A stretch of DNA of 12,355 nucleotides, taken from the NCBI GenBank assembly GCA_049281195.1, contig JBAPRR010000319.1, positions 1 to 12,355 on the forward strand, in the 5' to 3' direction. Position numbers and translations under genes: made by a program. The notes beneath the pieces are model-generated. The model was not told the origin of the DNA. It did not search any database and saw only the letters and a program-made list of their open reading frames with translations. Within the stretch, counting starts at the first letter, position 1; every line of letters starts with the position of its first letter. Source of the stretch: JBAPRR01 sp049281195. Its GTDB lineage: Bacteria > Actinomycetota > Acidimicrobiia > Acidimicrobiales > CAVXTF01. This document shows, piece after piece, positions 1 to 7,412 of the stretch.

Positions 1-702
1 GTCACACAGACCGTGCTCGGCTGGGCCACGGGGATCCCGGCACTGGTGATCGGCATCCCCCTCGGCTATCTGATCAGCAAGGCACTGACACGCAAGCAGG
101 TGGCGATCCTGATGCCGGCTCTGGGCGCGGTGCTCGCCCTATGTCAGTACTTCGTTCATGCCATCTGGCAGTCGGTGGTGTTGGCGTTTCTGAGTGCGCC
201 GTTGCTCTCGGCGTTCGTCATCTCTCTGGCGCCGATGCTTCTCCAACTCCTTCCGACGTCTGGGGGGTTCGGGGAGCTGATCGGCAAGTTCCTCGCCCCG
301 TTCAGCCTGGCCGGGATCGCCTTCTCCATCCTCGCCGCGCTGGTGGTGAACGAAACCCACAACTACAGGACGATCTGGCTGTTTCCTGCCGCGGCGGGAC
401 TGCTCCAGGCGCTGGTGATGACCCGGCTGTGGATCCCCGATGGCCAGAAACGGGTCAACCATGCGGGGCTCGGAAACAAGTTCATCGATTCTGTCTACGG
501 CCAGATCACCGAAGGGGACAGGAGGCTCTTCGGCGGAGTCGTAACGACCGAGGATGCCGACGGGGCGTCCCTGTTCCAGGCTGCGAAGAAGATCCTGGGC
601 AATCCGTACGCGGATCCCGAACCGAAAGAGGAGTCTTCTGAAGAACCTCCGGAGGAGCTCGAGGAGGCTCCGGAGGGTTCAACCGGAGGTTTCCCCGAGT
701 GA
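1..702 (+). CDS. MFS-type membrane transporter, C-terminal part (5' end outside window)
   Basis: The frame is open from base 1, so the gene begins upstream and only about 233 C-terminal residues are present. A GTG at 13 is internal, not a credible start. The visible part has about five hydrophobic segments: one near the start, others in the stretches beginning QVAILMPAL, IWQSVVLAF, FLAPFSLAG and IWLFPAAAG. The short basic loop between the first two (SKALTRKQ) resembles the cytoplasmic loop of major facilitator superfamily half-repeats, so this looks like the second half of a 12-helix transporter. After the last helix comes a soluble tail of about 80 residues, ending in a Glu/Pro/Ser-rich acidic segment that is not a usual MFS feature. 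The substrate cannot be told. The last 24 bases overlap the convergent propeller gene. Family assignment is moderate; another polytopic permease is possible. Confidence 0.6.
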   Translation, partial: VTQTVLGWATGIPALVIGIPLGYLISKALTRKQVAILMPALGAVLALCQYFVHAIWQSVVLAFLSAPLLSAFVISLAPMLLQLLPTSGGFGELIGKFLAPFSLAGIAFSILAALVVNETHNYRTIWLFPAAAGLLQALVMTRLWIPDGQKRVNHAGLGNKFIDSVYGQITEGDRRLFGGVVTTEDADGASLFQAAKKILGNPYADPEPKEESSEEPPEELEEAPEGSTGGFPE

Positions 703-1929
703 CGCTGCACCGACGCTGATCGGCTGAAGGGTCACCGCATTTGCCGGAGAGACCGGTATATGGAACCTGGCCACGACCCGGTCGAGCGACTGGTCGATGA
801 TCGCCGCGTTCCATTCCACATCCACGGTGAGCAGCTGGTCGTGTCCCGGAACACCGGCGATCAGAACACCGTCTGTCGCTCCTACGTTGATCGGAGCAAG
901 TGCGCGGTCGGTCGCGAGCTCGACGGGCACGACTTCGAACTCTCCCGGAGAGCGGTCCTGAACAAAGACATAGGCACGCCGGTTGTCGTTCGCCACGACG
1001 ACGTTTCCTACGCCTCCGGCTGCAAGGTCGACGATCGACCTCACCTTGCCTGTCCTCACGTCCAGTACGAACAATTGTGCACGGAAGAAGTTGTTCGACA
1101 GCTCACGTTGAACGCTGACAAGGGCAGTGGTCCCGTTGGATTCGAACGAGACGTTCATGGCGACCCAAAAGCCGCGGACCCCATCGACGGTGGAGTCCAT
1201 GGTCAACTTGATGGTCTTCGTGACCCGGTGCGTGAGCAGGTCGATGATCCGAATACCACCCGCCGGTCCGAGGCAGGTCGCGACCGCCGTCTTTCCGTCG
1301 GGACTGATGGCAAGGTCGTTGTAATACCCGTCGGACGGAGCGAACGACCGACCGATCGCTCCCGTCGAAAAGTTGATGGGAATGATGTCGTTGTCGTACG
1401 CGTACGCCGTATCCGCGTTCGGTGATGCAGTCACATTTCCCAAGGGTTCCGGGCCGCTGACCTTGCGCACGATCTTGCCCGTGGCCAAGTCGACCTCGTA
1501 GACGCTTTTGGATCCCGCTTGTGACTCTGGCGCGATCGGAGCCACGTACAGGAACCTGTCGCCGGCCCTCGGAACGACAAGGCCCGGAGCGAACGGGAGA
1601 CCGATCGACTTCACCTTTGACAGACGCCCATCGGCGCTCAGCTTGAACACGGCGATCGCATCGCGAGCTTCGTCGACCGCGTAGACGTAGGGGGTCACGT
1701 CGGTGCTGACAGGGCCACGATGAAGGGGAACCGGCGATTTGCGTGCCGGCAGGCTCACTACCACTACCGCAACGGCGATCACGAGAGCGAACGCCACGGC
1801 CAATGAACCCGTCCTGCGGCGATTCCGTCGCCGCCTGGCGAACCCGGCGCGCTCGACGATGACGTTCACCGGCGGTGTGGCCAAGTCGAGCGAAGCAATC
1901 TCTTGTCTGATTTCGGTCAGATCTGTCAT
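679..1929 (-). CDS. Single-pass membrane protein with extracytoplasmic beta-propeller-like domain; candidate ECF anti-sigma/sensor
   Basis: A 416-residue protein. Residues 1-40 are cytoplasmic and end in an Arg-rich stop-transfer patch (ARRRRNRRR, 31-39). Residues 41-60 form one transmembrane helix, and the remaining ~350 residues lie outside. The outer part has repeated strand-turn units such as VYAVDEARDAIAVFKL, FLYVAPIAPES and RAYVFVQD, typical of YncE/lactonase-like propellers. The ATG overlaps the stop of the upstream sigma gene in an ATGA (1926-1929), so the two are co-translated. That arrangement is the hallmark of sigma/anti-sigma pairs. However, the short N-terminal segment has no His/Cys zinc motif of the classical ZAS type, so anti-sigma function is inferred from context only. 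The 3' end overlaps the convergent transporter gene by 24 bases. Alternatively it is simply a surface propeller protein in the sigma regulon. Confidence 0.65.
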   Translation of the reverse strand: MTDLTEIRQEIASLDLATPPVNVIVERAGFARRRRNRRRTGSLAVAFALVIAVAVVVVSLPARKSPVPLHRGPVSTDVTPYVYAVDEARDAIAVFKLSADGRLSKVKSIGLPFAPGLVVPRAGDRFLYVAPIAPESQAGSKSVYEVDLATGKIVRKVSGPEPLGNVTASPNADTAYAYDNDIIPINFSTGAIGRSFAPSDGYYNDLAISPDGKTAVATCLGPAGGIRIIDLLTHRVTKTIKLTMDSTVDGVRGFWVAMNVSFESNGTTALVSVQRELSNNFFRAQLFVLDVRTGKVRSIVDLAAGGVGNVVVANDNRRAYVFVQDRSPGEFEVVPVELATDRALAPINVGATDGVLIAGVPGHDQLLTVDVEWNAAIIDQSLDRVVARFHIPVSPANAVTLQPISVGAASLGETSG

Positions 1930-2438
1930 CCCACGTTCCCCACTCCACTGTCGGGGACCAAGTGTTTGGCGATGTGTCCCCGTGCCTTGTTCAAGGTCTT
2001 TGCCGCGCCTCCCGGCGAGATCCCCATGGCCTTTGCGACCTCCTTTTCCGATAGGTCGCCCACATAACGAAGGACGATCGCTGTTCGTTCGCGAGTGGGA
2101 AGCGCCCTGACCAGATCCCAGAGCTCCATGCCGGTGGATTCAGGGACCGGTTCGGCCACCCGAACGCGGCGCGTCAACAGGGCCTCCATGGATCGACGCC
2201 TGAGCCTCCGGCGGGCCGAGTTCATGGCCACCACGAAGACCCATGCTCCGCGACGTTCCATCTGAGCTACCCGGTCCCAGCGTTCGTACGCCTTTGCGAA
2301 TGCATCCTGCGTGGCGTCTTCTGCCAGGTCGCGATCCCCGAAGGCAAGGATCATCGAACCCAGGACCTGCCTGTACTCGGACCTGAACCAGGGCTCGAAG
2401 CCGCCAGAGTCCGTCCTGTGACCCGCTGATTCCGCCAT
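1926..2438 (-). CDS. ECF RNA polymerase sigma factor, SigE-like family
   Basis: A 170-residue two-domain sigma factor of normal length for the actinobacterial SigE-type ECF group. Region sigma-2 spans roughly residues 15-80, with the core-binding and -10 recognition helix DLAEDATQDAFAKAYERWDRV (about 37-57). Region sigma-4 spans about 105-158, with LPTRERTAIVLRY followed by the helix-turn-helix LSEKEVAKAMGISPGGAAKTL. There is no sigma-1.1 or sigma-3. It should direct RNA polymerase to a small regulon, commonly including its own operon. Its stop overlaps the start of the membrane propeller gene (ATGA), suggesting that protein controls or senses for it. No convincing Shine-Dalgarno lies before the ATG at 2438, so a short or leaderless transcript is possible. 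It is divergent from the aldehyde dehydrogenase, with 115 bases between the starts. Confidence 0.9.
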   Translation of the reverse strand: MAESAGHRTDSGGFEPWFRSEYRQVLGSMILAFGDRDLAEDATQDAFAKAYERWDRVAQMERRGAWVFVVAMNSARRRLRRRSMEALLTRRVRVAEPVPESTGMELWDLVRALPTRERTAIVLRYVGDLSEKEVAKAMGISPGGAAKTLNKARGHIAKHLVPDSGVGNVG

Positions 2439-2553
2439 CGCGTCAATAAAGAGTCACGGCGACAGGGATTCCTTGATCTTCTTTTCGGGGCGTAACATCA
2501 CGAGAAGGGCAGGAGCCACCACCGGCGCCTCCGCCACGAGCGAGGAGAGACCC

Positions 2554-3972
2554 ATGGATGTCCGCGACAAGATCTTCATCGGCGGTGAATGGGTGCCATC
2601 GAAAGGCAACGGCACTATCGATGTCATCGACTCGACCACAGAAGAGGTGATGGGCACCATCCCGGAAGGGACGCCCGAGGACGTCGACCTCGCGGTCAGG
2701 GCCGCCCAGGACGCCTTCGCCAACTGGTCGACGACCGCCGTGGATGAGCGGGCGAAGACGCTCTCGCGCATCGCGGAGGGTCTCGCGGCCCGCACCGACG
2801 AGATCGCCGCCTTGATCTCGCATGAGGTGGGGATGCCACTCATGCTCTCGAGCATGATCCAGGTGGGACTCCCGATGATGAGCTTCGCCAACACGTCGTC
2901 ACTTCTTTCCCAGGTGGATTGGGAGGAGTCGATCGGCAACTCCCTCATAGTTCGCGAGCCGGTCGGCGTGGTCGGAGCGATCACACCTTGGAACTATCCG
3001 CTCCACCAGATCGCGGCCAAGGTCGCCGCGGCCATCGGTGCGGGATGCACCGTGGTGTTGAAGCCCAGCGAGGTGGCACCTCTCAATGCCTTCATCCTCA
3101 TGGAGATCCTCAACGAAGTTGAGCTACCGCCCGGTGTCGTGAACCTTGTGTCCGGTGTCGGACCTGTCGTCGGTGAGGCGATCGCTTCGCACCCGGGCGT
3201 GGACATGGTGTCGTTCACCGGCTCCACCCGCGCAGGAAAGCGTGTAATGGCCCTTGCCAGCGACACGGTGAAGCGGGTCGCTCTCGAGCTCGGCGGCAAA
3301 TCGGCCAACATCATCCTGGAGGACGCAGATCTCGAGAAGGCCGTCACGACCGGTGTGACGATGGCTTACATGAACTCGGGACAAACCTGTTCCGCGCACA
3401 CCCGGATGATCGTTCCCCGCTCGCGTCTGTCCGAGGTCGAGGAGATCGCGGCAACGACGGCAGAGACGTTCACCACCGGGGACCCGTTCGAGCCCACCAC
3501 GCGGCTCGGCCCGCTTGTCTCCTCAACGCAGCGTGATCGTGTGCGCGGCTACATCAACAAGGGCTCCGAGGAAGGAGCCAAGCTCCTGACCGGTGGGGCA
3601 GAAGCACCCGACGGACTCGACCGGGGCTACTTCGTGCGCCCGACGGTGTTCTCCGATGTCAAGCAGTCGATGACGATCGCTCAGGAGGAGATCTTCGGCC
3701 CCGTGCTTTCGATCGTCCCCGCGGACTCAGAAGAAGACGCGGTCAAGATCGCCAACGACACCATCTACGGGCTCGCCGGTGGCGTGTGGTCAGGTGACAA
3801 GGACCACGCGGTGGCCGTAGCAAGGCGCATGCGCACCGGCCAGGTCGACGTGAACGGTGGCGGCTTCAACGTGCTTGCACCGTTCGGCGGTTACAAGCAG
3901 TCGGGGACCGGACGTGAGCTTGGTAAATACGGCCTCGAGGAGTTCCTCGAGATCAAGTCGCTGCAGCTCTGA
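2554..3972 (+). CDS. NAD(P)-dependent aldehyde dehydrogenase
   Basis: A 472-residue aldehyde dehydrogenase superfamily enzyme that oxidises an aldehyde to the carboxylic acid with NAD(P)+; the substrate is not predictable. All family landmarks are present: PWNYP with the oxyanion Asn147, the cofactor-binding Lys170 in KPSE, the FTGST loop (221-225), the general base Glu245 in ELGGKS, the nucleophile Cys279 in GQTCSAHTR, EEIFGP (378-383) and the C-terminal FGGYKQSG. The frame is open further upstream, to a TTG at 2473. The ATG at 2554 is chosen because a GAGGAGA ribosome site precedes it by a normal distance and because residues 1-10 (MDVRDKIFIG) match how the family usually begins. It looks monocistronic. 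The QTCSAHTR variant of the Cys motif occurs in some actinobacterial members. No damage is seen. Confidence 0.93.
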   Translation: MDVRDKIFIGGEWVPSKGNGTIDVIDSTTEEVMGTIPEGTPEDVDLAVRAAQDAFANWSTTAVDERAKTLSRIAEGLAARTDEIAALISHEVGMPLMLSSMIQVGLPMMSFANTSSLLSQVDWEESIGNSLIVREPVGVVGAITPWNYPLHQIAAKVAAAIGAGCTVVLKPSEVAPLNAFILMEILNEVELPPGVVNLVSGVGPVVGEAIASHPGVDMVSFTGSTRAGKRVMALASDTVKRVALELGGKSANIILEDADLEKAVTTGVTMAYMNSGQTCSAHTRMIVPRSRLSEVEEIAATTAETFTTGDPFEPTTRLGPLVSSTQRDRVRGYINKGSEEGAKLLTGGAEAPDGLDRGYFVRPTVFSDVKQSMTIAQEEIFGPVLSIVPADSEEDAVKIANDTIYGLAGGVWSGDKDHAVAVARRMRTGQVDVNGGGFNVLAPFGGYKQSGTGRELGKYGLEEFLEIKSLQL

Positions 3973-4056
3973 GCTGATCCGGCGCTGATCGAGCGCTCCT
4001 TGCGCCGTTGGGCAACAATGGCGCGTAGGAGTGAGGCCCCAGGGTGACCCACTTCG

Positions 4057-4077
4057 CCCGCGCCATTGCGGCGCGGG
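4057..4077. other. GC-rich hairpin upstream of the Cys-repeat gene
   Basis: CCCGCGCC (4057-4064) pairs perfectly with GGCGCGGG (4070-4077) around a 5-base loop. It lies 84 bases after the aldehyde dehydrogenase stop and 23 bases before the next start. No T-run follows on the plus strand, so it is either a weak or Rho-assisted terminator for the dehydrogenase or a stem in the leader of the following mRNA. The sequence does not decide between these. Confidence 0.4.
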
Positions 4078-4099
4078 TCGGAGACAAAAGGGGAGACCT

Positions 4100-5203
4100 A
4101 TGAACCGCTTGGCGCGGTCTGCAGCACCCGTCGTATGTGTGGGAATACTCGTCAGTTGCCTGCTTGTCGTTTCCGGTGCCGGGGCCACTACTGTCCCGGT
4201 AACCACTGTTCGGATAACCGCGGTTGATGTCCCAGGGACCGGACAGCTGTCCTCGGTGTCCTGTTCGAGCGCCGCATTCTGCATGGCCATCGGTGGCGGA
4301 TACGAGTCAACCGTTCTTGTCCCGATCATCAACGGAGTTGCCCAGACCCCTGAGGCAGTCCCGGCCGCGGTCCAGGACCTGTGGTCGATCTCATGTCCTG
4401 AGGCCGAGTTCTGTGACGCGGTCGGTGACGCCTACGAGTCCCACGTCGAGCCAGGTTGGCCTCTTGTGCAAGTCGGGGCGGTCGTCGTGGTCAAACGGGG
4501 CCAGATCGCCGGTTGGGTCCCCATCGCCGGACCCAACGGACTTCCCGGGGATCCGGATGGCGTAAGCCTCTATGGAATCGGTTGCTATCAACAGAATTGC
4601 GTGGCTTCCGGATGGGATCAGTACGCCGGAGCATTCGTCGTCCCTCTCTACGGGCCTGACAATGGCAACGAGGAACTCGTGCTCGGCGGTCCGGGCGACC
4701 TCCTCAGCGGCGTGACGTGCAGGAGCGACACTTCGTGCCTCGTCACCGGCAACGACCAATCCAAACCGGGCGGCTTACTCGTCCCGGTGTCTGATGGGAC
4801 GCCCGATTCTCCTCATGGCGGCAAGGGGATCGGATACCTGTCGATCGCATCGTGTTACGGACAGAACCCGTGCGTCGCGGTCGGGAACAACGACAAGGGC
4901 ACAGAAGGCGTGGTTGCCGCCGTAAACAAGAGGAGCCTCGGAAGTGGGCAGTTGGTCAAGGGGACGCAATCTCTGAGCGGCGTCTCGTGCGCCGGAACGG
5001 TCTATTGCGCGGCCGTCGGCACCAATCCGTCGGGCCGTGTGGGAGTAGTCGTGCCGATCAAGTACCAGATTCCGCAGACGGTTCTTCGGGTAGCCGGCGC
5101 GGCCTCGCTCGGCAGCGTCTCGTGTCCCGCCGTCGACTTCTGTGTGGCGGTCGGATCCGGAGCAGGCGGGGGAGTCATGGCGGTGTTCGCGATGCCTCAG
5201 TAG
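4100..5203 (+). CDS. Exported seven-repeat cysteine-pair protein, probable disulfide-pinned seven-bladed beta-propeller
   Basis: A 367-residue exported protein. The ATG at 4100 has a good ribosome site (GGGGAG) and opens a signal peptide: Arg3/Arg6, a hydrophobic core to about residue 25, and likely cleavage after the Ala-Gly-Ala ending at residue 29. The mature part carries seven copies of a motif of the form S[VI]SCxxxxxCxAVG. The cysteine pairs are 55/61, 99/105, 162/167, 207/213, 252/258, 297/303 and 342/348. From Cys162 on, the spacing is exactly 45 residues each time; the insertion is confined to the second repeat. Each pair could form a small intra-blade disulfide outside the cell. Repeat proteins of this style are common in secreted actinobacterial proteins but lack an assigned role; binding or surface scaffolding is a guess. 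No catalytic motif is visible. Confidence 0.8.
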   Translation: MNRLARSAAPVVCVGILVSCLLVVSGAGATTVPVTTVRITAVDVPGTGQLSSVSCSSAAFCMAIGGGYESTVLVPIINGVAQTPEAVPAAVQDLWSISCPEAEFCDAVGDAYESHVEPGWPLVQVGAVVVVKRGQIAGWVPIAGPNGLPGDPDGVSLYGIGCYQQNCVASGWDQYAGAFVVPLYGPDNGNEELVLGGPGDLLSGVTCRSDTSCLVTGNDQSKPGGLLVPVSDGTPDSPHGGKGIGYLSIASCYGQNPCVAVGNNDKGTEGVVAAVNKRSLGSGQLVKGTQSLSGVSCAGTVYCAAVGTNPSGRVGVVVPIKYQIPQTVLRVAGAASLGSVSCPAVDFCVAVGSGAGGGVMAVFAMPQ

Positions 5204-5231
5204 CGGTCGTTGATCCACAAGGGTTAACGTT

Positions 5232-5345
5232 CCGGCCAGTAGGTGCAATTCCAGGTGAGGCAGTAAAGCCTGCCGCTCCCGCCGAGAGCGGGACGATCCG
5301 GTGCGATTCCGGGGCCGCGCGGTGAAACCCCGCAGACGAGGCCGG
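5232..5345 (+). promoter_or_regulatory. FMN riboswitch (RFN element)
   Basis: The leader of the riboflavin gene shows the RFN layout. Closing helix P1 is CCGGCC (5232-5237) with GGCCGG (5340-5345). The GGTGCAATTCC core is at 5242-5252, followed by GGCAGTAAAGCCTGC (P3). A variable hairpin, TCCCGC/GCGGGA, comes next. The second half then reads GATCCGGTGCGATTCCGG and CGCGGTGAAACCCCG. These blocks match the order and wording of FMN aptamers, including streptomycete ones. The 3' junction reads GCAGACGAGG where the family usually has a GGATGGGAG-like stretch, so this copy is divergent there. About 65 bases separate P1 from the GTG start, with no obvious T-run terminator, so control of translation initiation is more likely than attenuation. 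It should repress the downstream rib fusion when FMN is plentiful. Confidence 0.85.
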
Positions 5346-5409
5346 CATCCGCCCGTCTTGTTTGTCTCGACGAGCGTCGGTGAGCCGGCGCAGGCGAAGG
5401 GAGATCATC

Positions 5410-6630
5410 GTGTTTACCGGAAGGATCACCGAAATAGGAGAGGTCGTCTCGATCGGTTCCGATTTCCTCGAGGTCAGGGCCAAAAAAACCGTCGGCGGTC
5501 TCCATATGGGGTCGTCGGTCTCGGTATCGGGCGCGTGTGTGACGGTCGCTGTTGTCACCGATTCGACGTTTCGCGTCGCGATCTCGCAGGAGTCCGCGCG
5601 CAGGTCGATCCTCGGGGAACTGTGCGAAGGATCGAGGGTCAATCTCGAGATTCCGCTGCAGGTCGGCGATCAGCTGCACGGTCACCTGGTCCAAGGTCAC
5701 GTGGACGCGGTAGGAAAGATCGTGAAGGTCGACGTCGAAGGAAGTGGCCGGCGGGTCTGGGTGAGGCCTCCCGCTCGATTCATCGAAGACGTCGTGGCCA
5801 AAGGGTCTGTCGCGATCGACGGTGTGAGCCTCACTGTCGCCGAAGTTTCCAGGGACAGGTTTTCTGTCGCGCTGATACCCATCACCCTTGCTGAGACGAC
5901 TCTGGCGACCTGTGGCGCCGATCAGCGCGTCAATCTCGAATCGGATCTGGTGGGCAAGCTTGCCCGCCGTCATGCCGCCACTACAGGTACTGCCCTCGCC
6001 GCGGTGGTCGGCGCCATGCCATGGGCAGGGGCGTTGTCGGGCCGGCTCGGAGTGGCCAAGGTCATCTCGCAGGTTGCAGCTGGTGGAGCAGCCATTATTT
6101 GGGACCCCGGTCGCGAGGGGGAAGCTGACGTGGTGGTCGCGGGCAATCGCATACGCCCCGAATCGATCCGTTTCTTTTTGACCGAGGTATGCGGGCATAC
6201 CACGGTGCCATGCGACCTCCTCCGCTTGGAGCGACTGGAGATCCCGCCCCTAGCGGGAGACGGCGACAGGCACGGGACGGCGCCGTATCTCCCGGTAGAT
6301 GCTGCCGCGTCCACCGGAACGGGAGTTTCCGCGTTCGACAGGGCGGCGACAATCCGAAAGCTTGCCGACCCGAAGTCGGTCCCATCCGATTTTCTGAAGC
6401 CGGGCCACGTGTTTCCCTTAGGGGGCCGCCCCGGTGGGTTGTCACAACGGGCGGGACACACAGAAGCCGCGCTTGCGCTGTGCGAGTCGGCCGGCCTGCC
6501 CACCGTCGCAGCCATCTGCGAGATCATGGCGCCGGACGGGCATATGGCCGGTGCCGACGAAGCCGAGCGGTTTGCTTTGCGTTGGTCACTTCCGTTGATC
6601 GAAGTGGGAGACCTCTGCACATGGCTGTGA
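5410..6630 (+). CDS. Bifunctional riboflavin synthase / 3,4-dihydroxy-2-butanone-4-phosphate synthase (RibE-RibB fusion)
   Basis: A 406-residue two-enzyme protein of riboflavin biosynthesis. Residues 1-190 are riboflavin synthase, with two lumazine-binding repeats: MFTGRITEIG, VSGACVTV, the linker GHLVQGHVD (91-99), KGSVAIDGVSLTV (131-143) and VNLESDL. Residues ~210-406 are the RibB domain, which makes dihydroxybutanone phosphate from ribulose 5-phosphate. It keeps the acidic loop REGEAD (235-240), HGTA (288-291), the GVSAFDRA segment, PGHVFPL, His350 in GHTE and Glu371 in CEI. Differences from consensus include DPGREGEAD for DxEDRENEGD, IPIT for IPHT in repeat 2, and FPLGG for FPLRA. There is no GTP cyclohydrolase II domain. 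The GTG at 5410 is preferred over the upstream in-frame ATG because GGGAG precedes it and every riboflavin synthase begins MFTG. An FMN riboswitch lies upstream and a methyltransferase gene overlaps the 3' end. Confidence 0.9.
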   Translation: MFTGRITEIGEVVSIGSDFLEVRAKKTVGGLHMGSSVSVSGACVTVAVVTDSTFRVAISQESARRSILGELCEGSRVNLEIPLQVGDQLHGHLVQGHVDAVGKIVKVDVEGSGRRVWVRPPARFIEDVVAKGSVAIDGVSLTVAEVSRDRFSVALIPITLAETTLATCGADQRVNLESDLVGKLARRHAATTGTALAAVVGAMPWAGALSGRLGVAKVISQVAAGGAAIIWDPGREGEADVVVAGNRIRPESIRFFLTEVCGHTTVPCDLLRLERLEIPPLAGDGDRHGTAPYLPVDAAASTGTGVSAFDRAATIRKLADPKSVPSDFLKPGHVFPLGGRPGGLSQRAGHTEAALALCESAGLPTVAAICEIMAPDGHMAGADEAERFALRWSLPLIEVGDLCTWL

Positions 6631-7412
6631 GCGAATCAAACCAATCAACGTCGCACACGCCTGCGGGGGATTTTGACTACGAGGCCCACGGTTCGGGCTA
6701 CGGACTCAGGCGCAGGACCGATCCAAGGATCGCGAGTCTCGTGCACGCCGCGCTTGCCGATGCGCGAACAGTCTTGAACGTCGGGGCGGGAACCGGTTCA
6801 TACGAACCGACCGACAGATACGTCGTTTCTGTGGAGCCCTCCGAATCGATGAGGTCACAAAGAAGTAGGGATCGTCCCGCGATGAATGGCCGGGCCGAGT
6901 CCCTGCCGTTCGACGACGATTCTTTCGATGCCGCCATGGCCATGGTCACGATCCACCAGTGGTGGGACGGTGATGCCGGTCTTCGCGAGTTGCGCCGGGT
7001 CAGCCGGGGACCCGTCGTCATCCTCACATTCGATGGTGACGCGCTGGACCGTTTCTGGTTGGGCGATTATGCACCGGAGCTGATCGCGGCGGAGAAGACG
7101 CGTTATCCCTCGATGGAGCACATCAGCCGGGTGCTCGGGGGTGAGACATCTGTTCAGGCCGTGCCCATAGCGATCGACTGTGTGGACGGTTTCACCGAGG
7201 CTTTCTATGCCCGGCCCGAGGCTTTCTTGGAAGCTGAGGTCCGTGGATCCCAGTCGGCCTGGGGCTTCGTCGATTCCGAAGCCGAGCAGCGTTCGATCTC
7301 GAGGCTCCGTGAGGATCTGGATTCGGGTGCCTGGGACCGGCAATACGGATCCCTCCGTCGCCTGCCCGAGTTCGTCGGGTCGCTCCGCTTGGTCGTATCT
7401 GTGCCTTCTTGA
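6621..7412 (+). CDS. Class I SAM-dependent methyltransferase, function unknown
   Basis: A 263-residue protein with a Rossmann-type methyltransferase core. Motif I is VLNVGAGTGSYEP (51-63), with the Gly-rich SAM loop. Motif II is VVSVEPS (68-74), its acidic residue placed to hold the ribose. RAESLPFDDDSFDAAMAM (91-108) covers the motif III/IV region seen in UbiE-like (Methyltransf_11) enzymes. The N-terminal part (YGLRRRTDPRIASLV) and C-terminal part (YARPEAFLEAEVRGSQSAW) resemble a recurring actinobacterial family with no assigned substrate. The ATG at 6621 lies inside the end of the rib fusion gene, a 10-base overlap, with GTGGGAG about 10 bases upstream. The frame is open further upstream, but that would run through the rib gene and is not credible. 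Translation is therefore coupled to RibE-RibB and probably falls under the same FMN riboswitch. A flavin-related substrate is possible but unproven. Confidence 0.85.
   Translation: MAVSESNQSTSHTPAGDFDYEAHGSGYGLRRRTDPRIASLVHAALADARTVLNVGAGTGSYEPTDRYVVSVEPSESMRSQRSRDRPAMNGRAESLPFDDDSFDAAMAMVTIHQWWDGDAGLRELRRVSRGPVVILTFDGDALDRFWLGDYAPELIAAEKTRYPSMEHISRVLGGETSVQAVPIAIDCVDGFTEAFYARPEAFLEAEVRGSQSAWGFVDSEAEQRSISRLREDLDSGAWDRQYGSLRRLPEFVGSLRLVVSVPS

Noticed and set aside
1136..1150. tRNA-like T-arm sequence (GTTCGAATCC on the minus strand)
   Set aside because: No acceptor, D or anticodon arms can be built around it, and it lies inside the propeller coding sequence.
2473..2553. TTG-initiated N-terminal extension of the aldehyde dehydrogenase
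   Set aside because: The extra 27 residues have no family counterpart and lack a ribosome site, while the ATG at 2554 has a strong one.
4148..4159. Lipobox (LVSC at residues 17-20) in the Cys-repeat protein
   Set aside because: More hydrophobic residues (LLVV) follow the Cys and a good Ala-Gly-Ala signal peptidase I site comes later, so a normal secreted protein is more likely than a lipoprotein.
6189..6620. Upstream extension of the methyltransferase frame
   Set aside because: It overlaps the DHBP synthase domain in another frame and its translation is Arg/Pro-rich without family resemblance.
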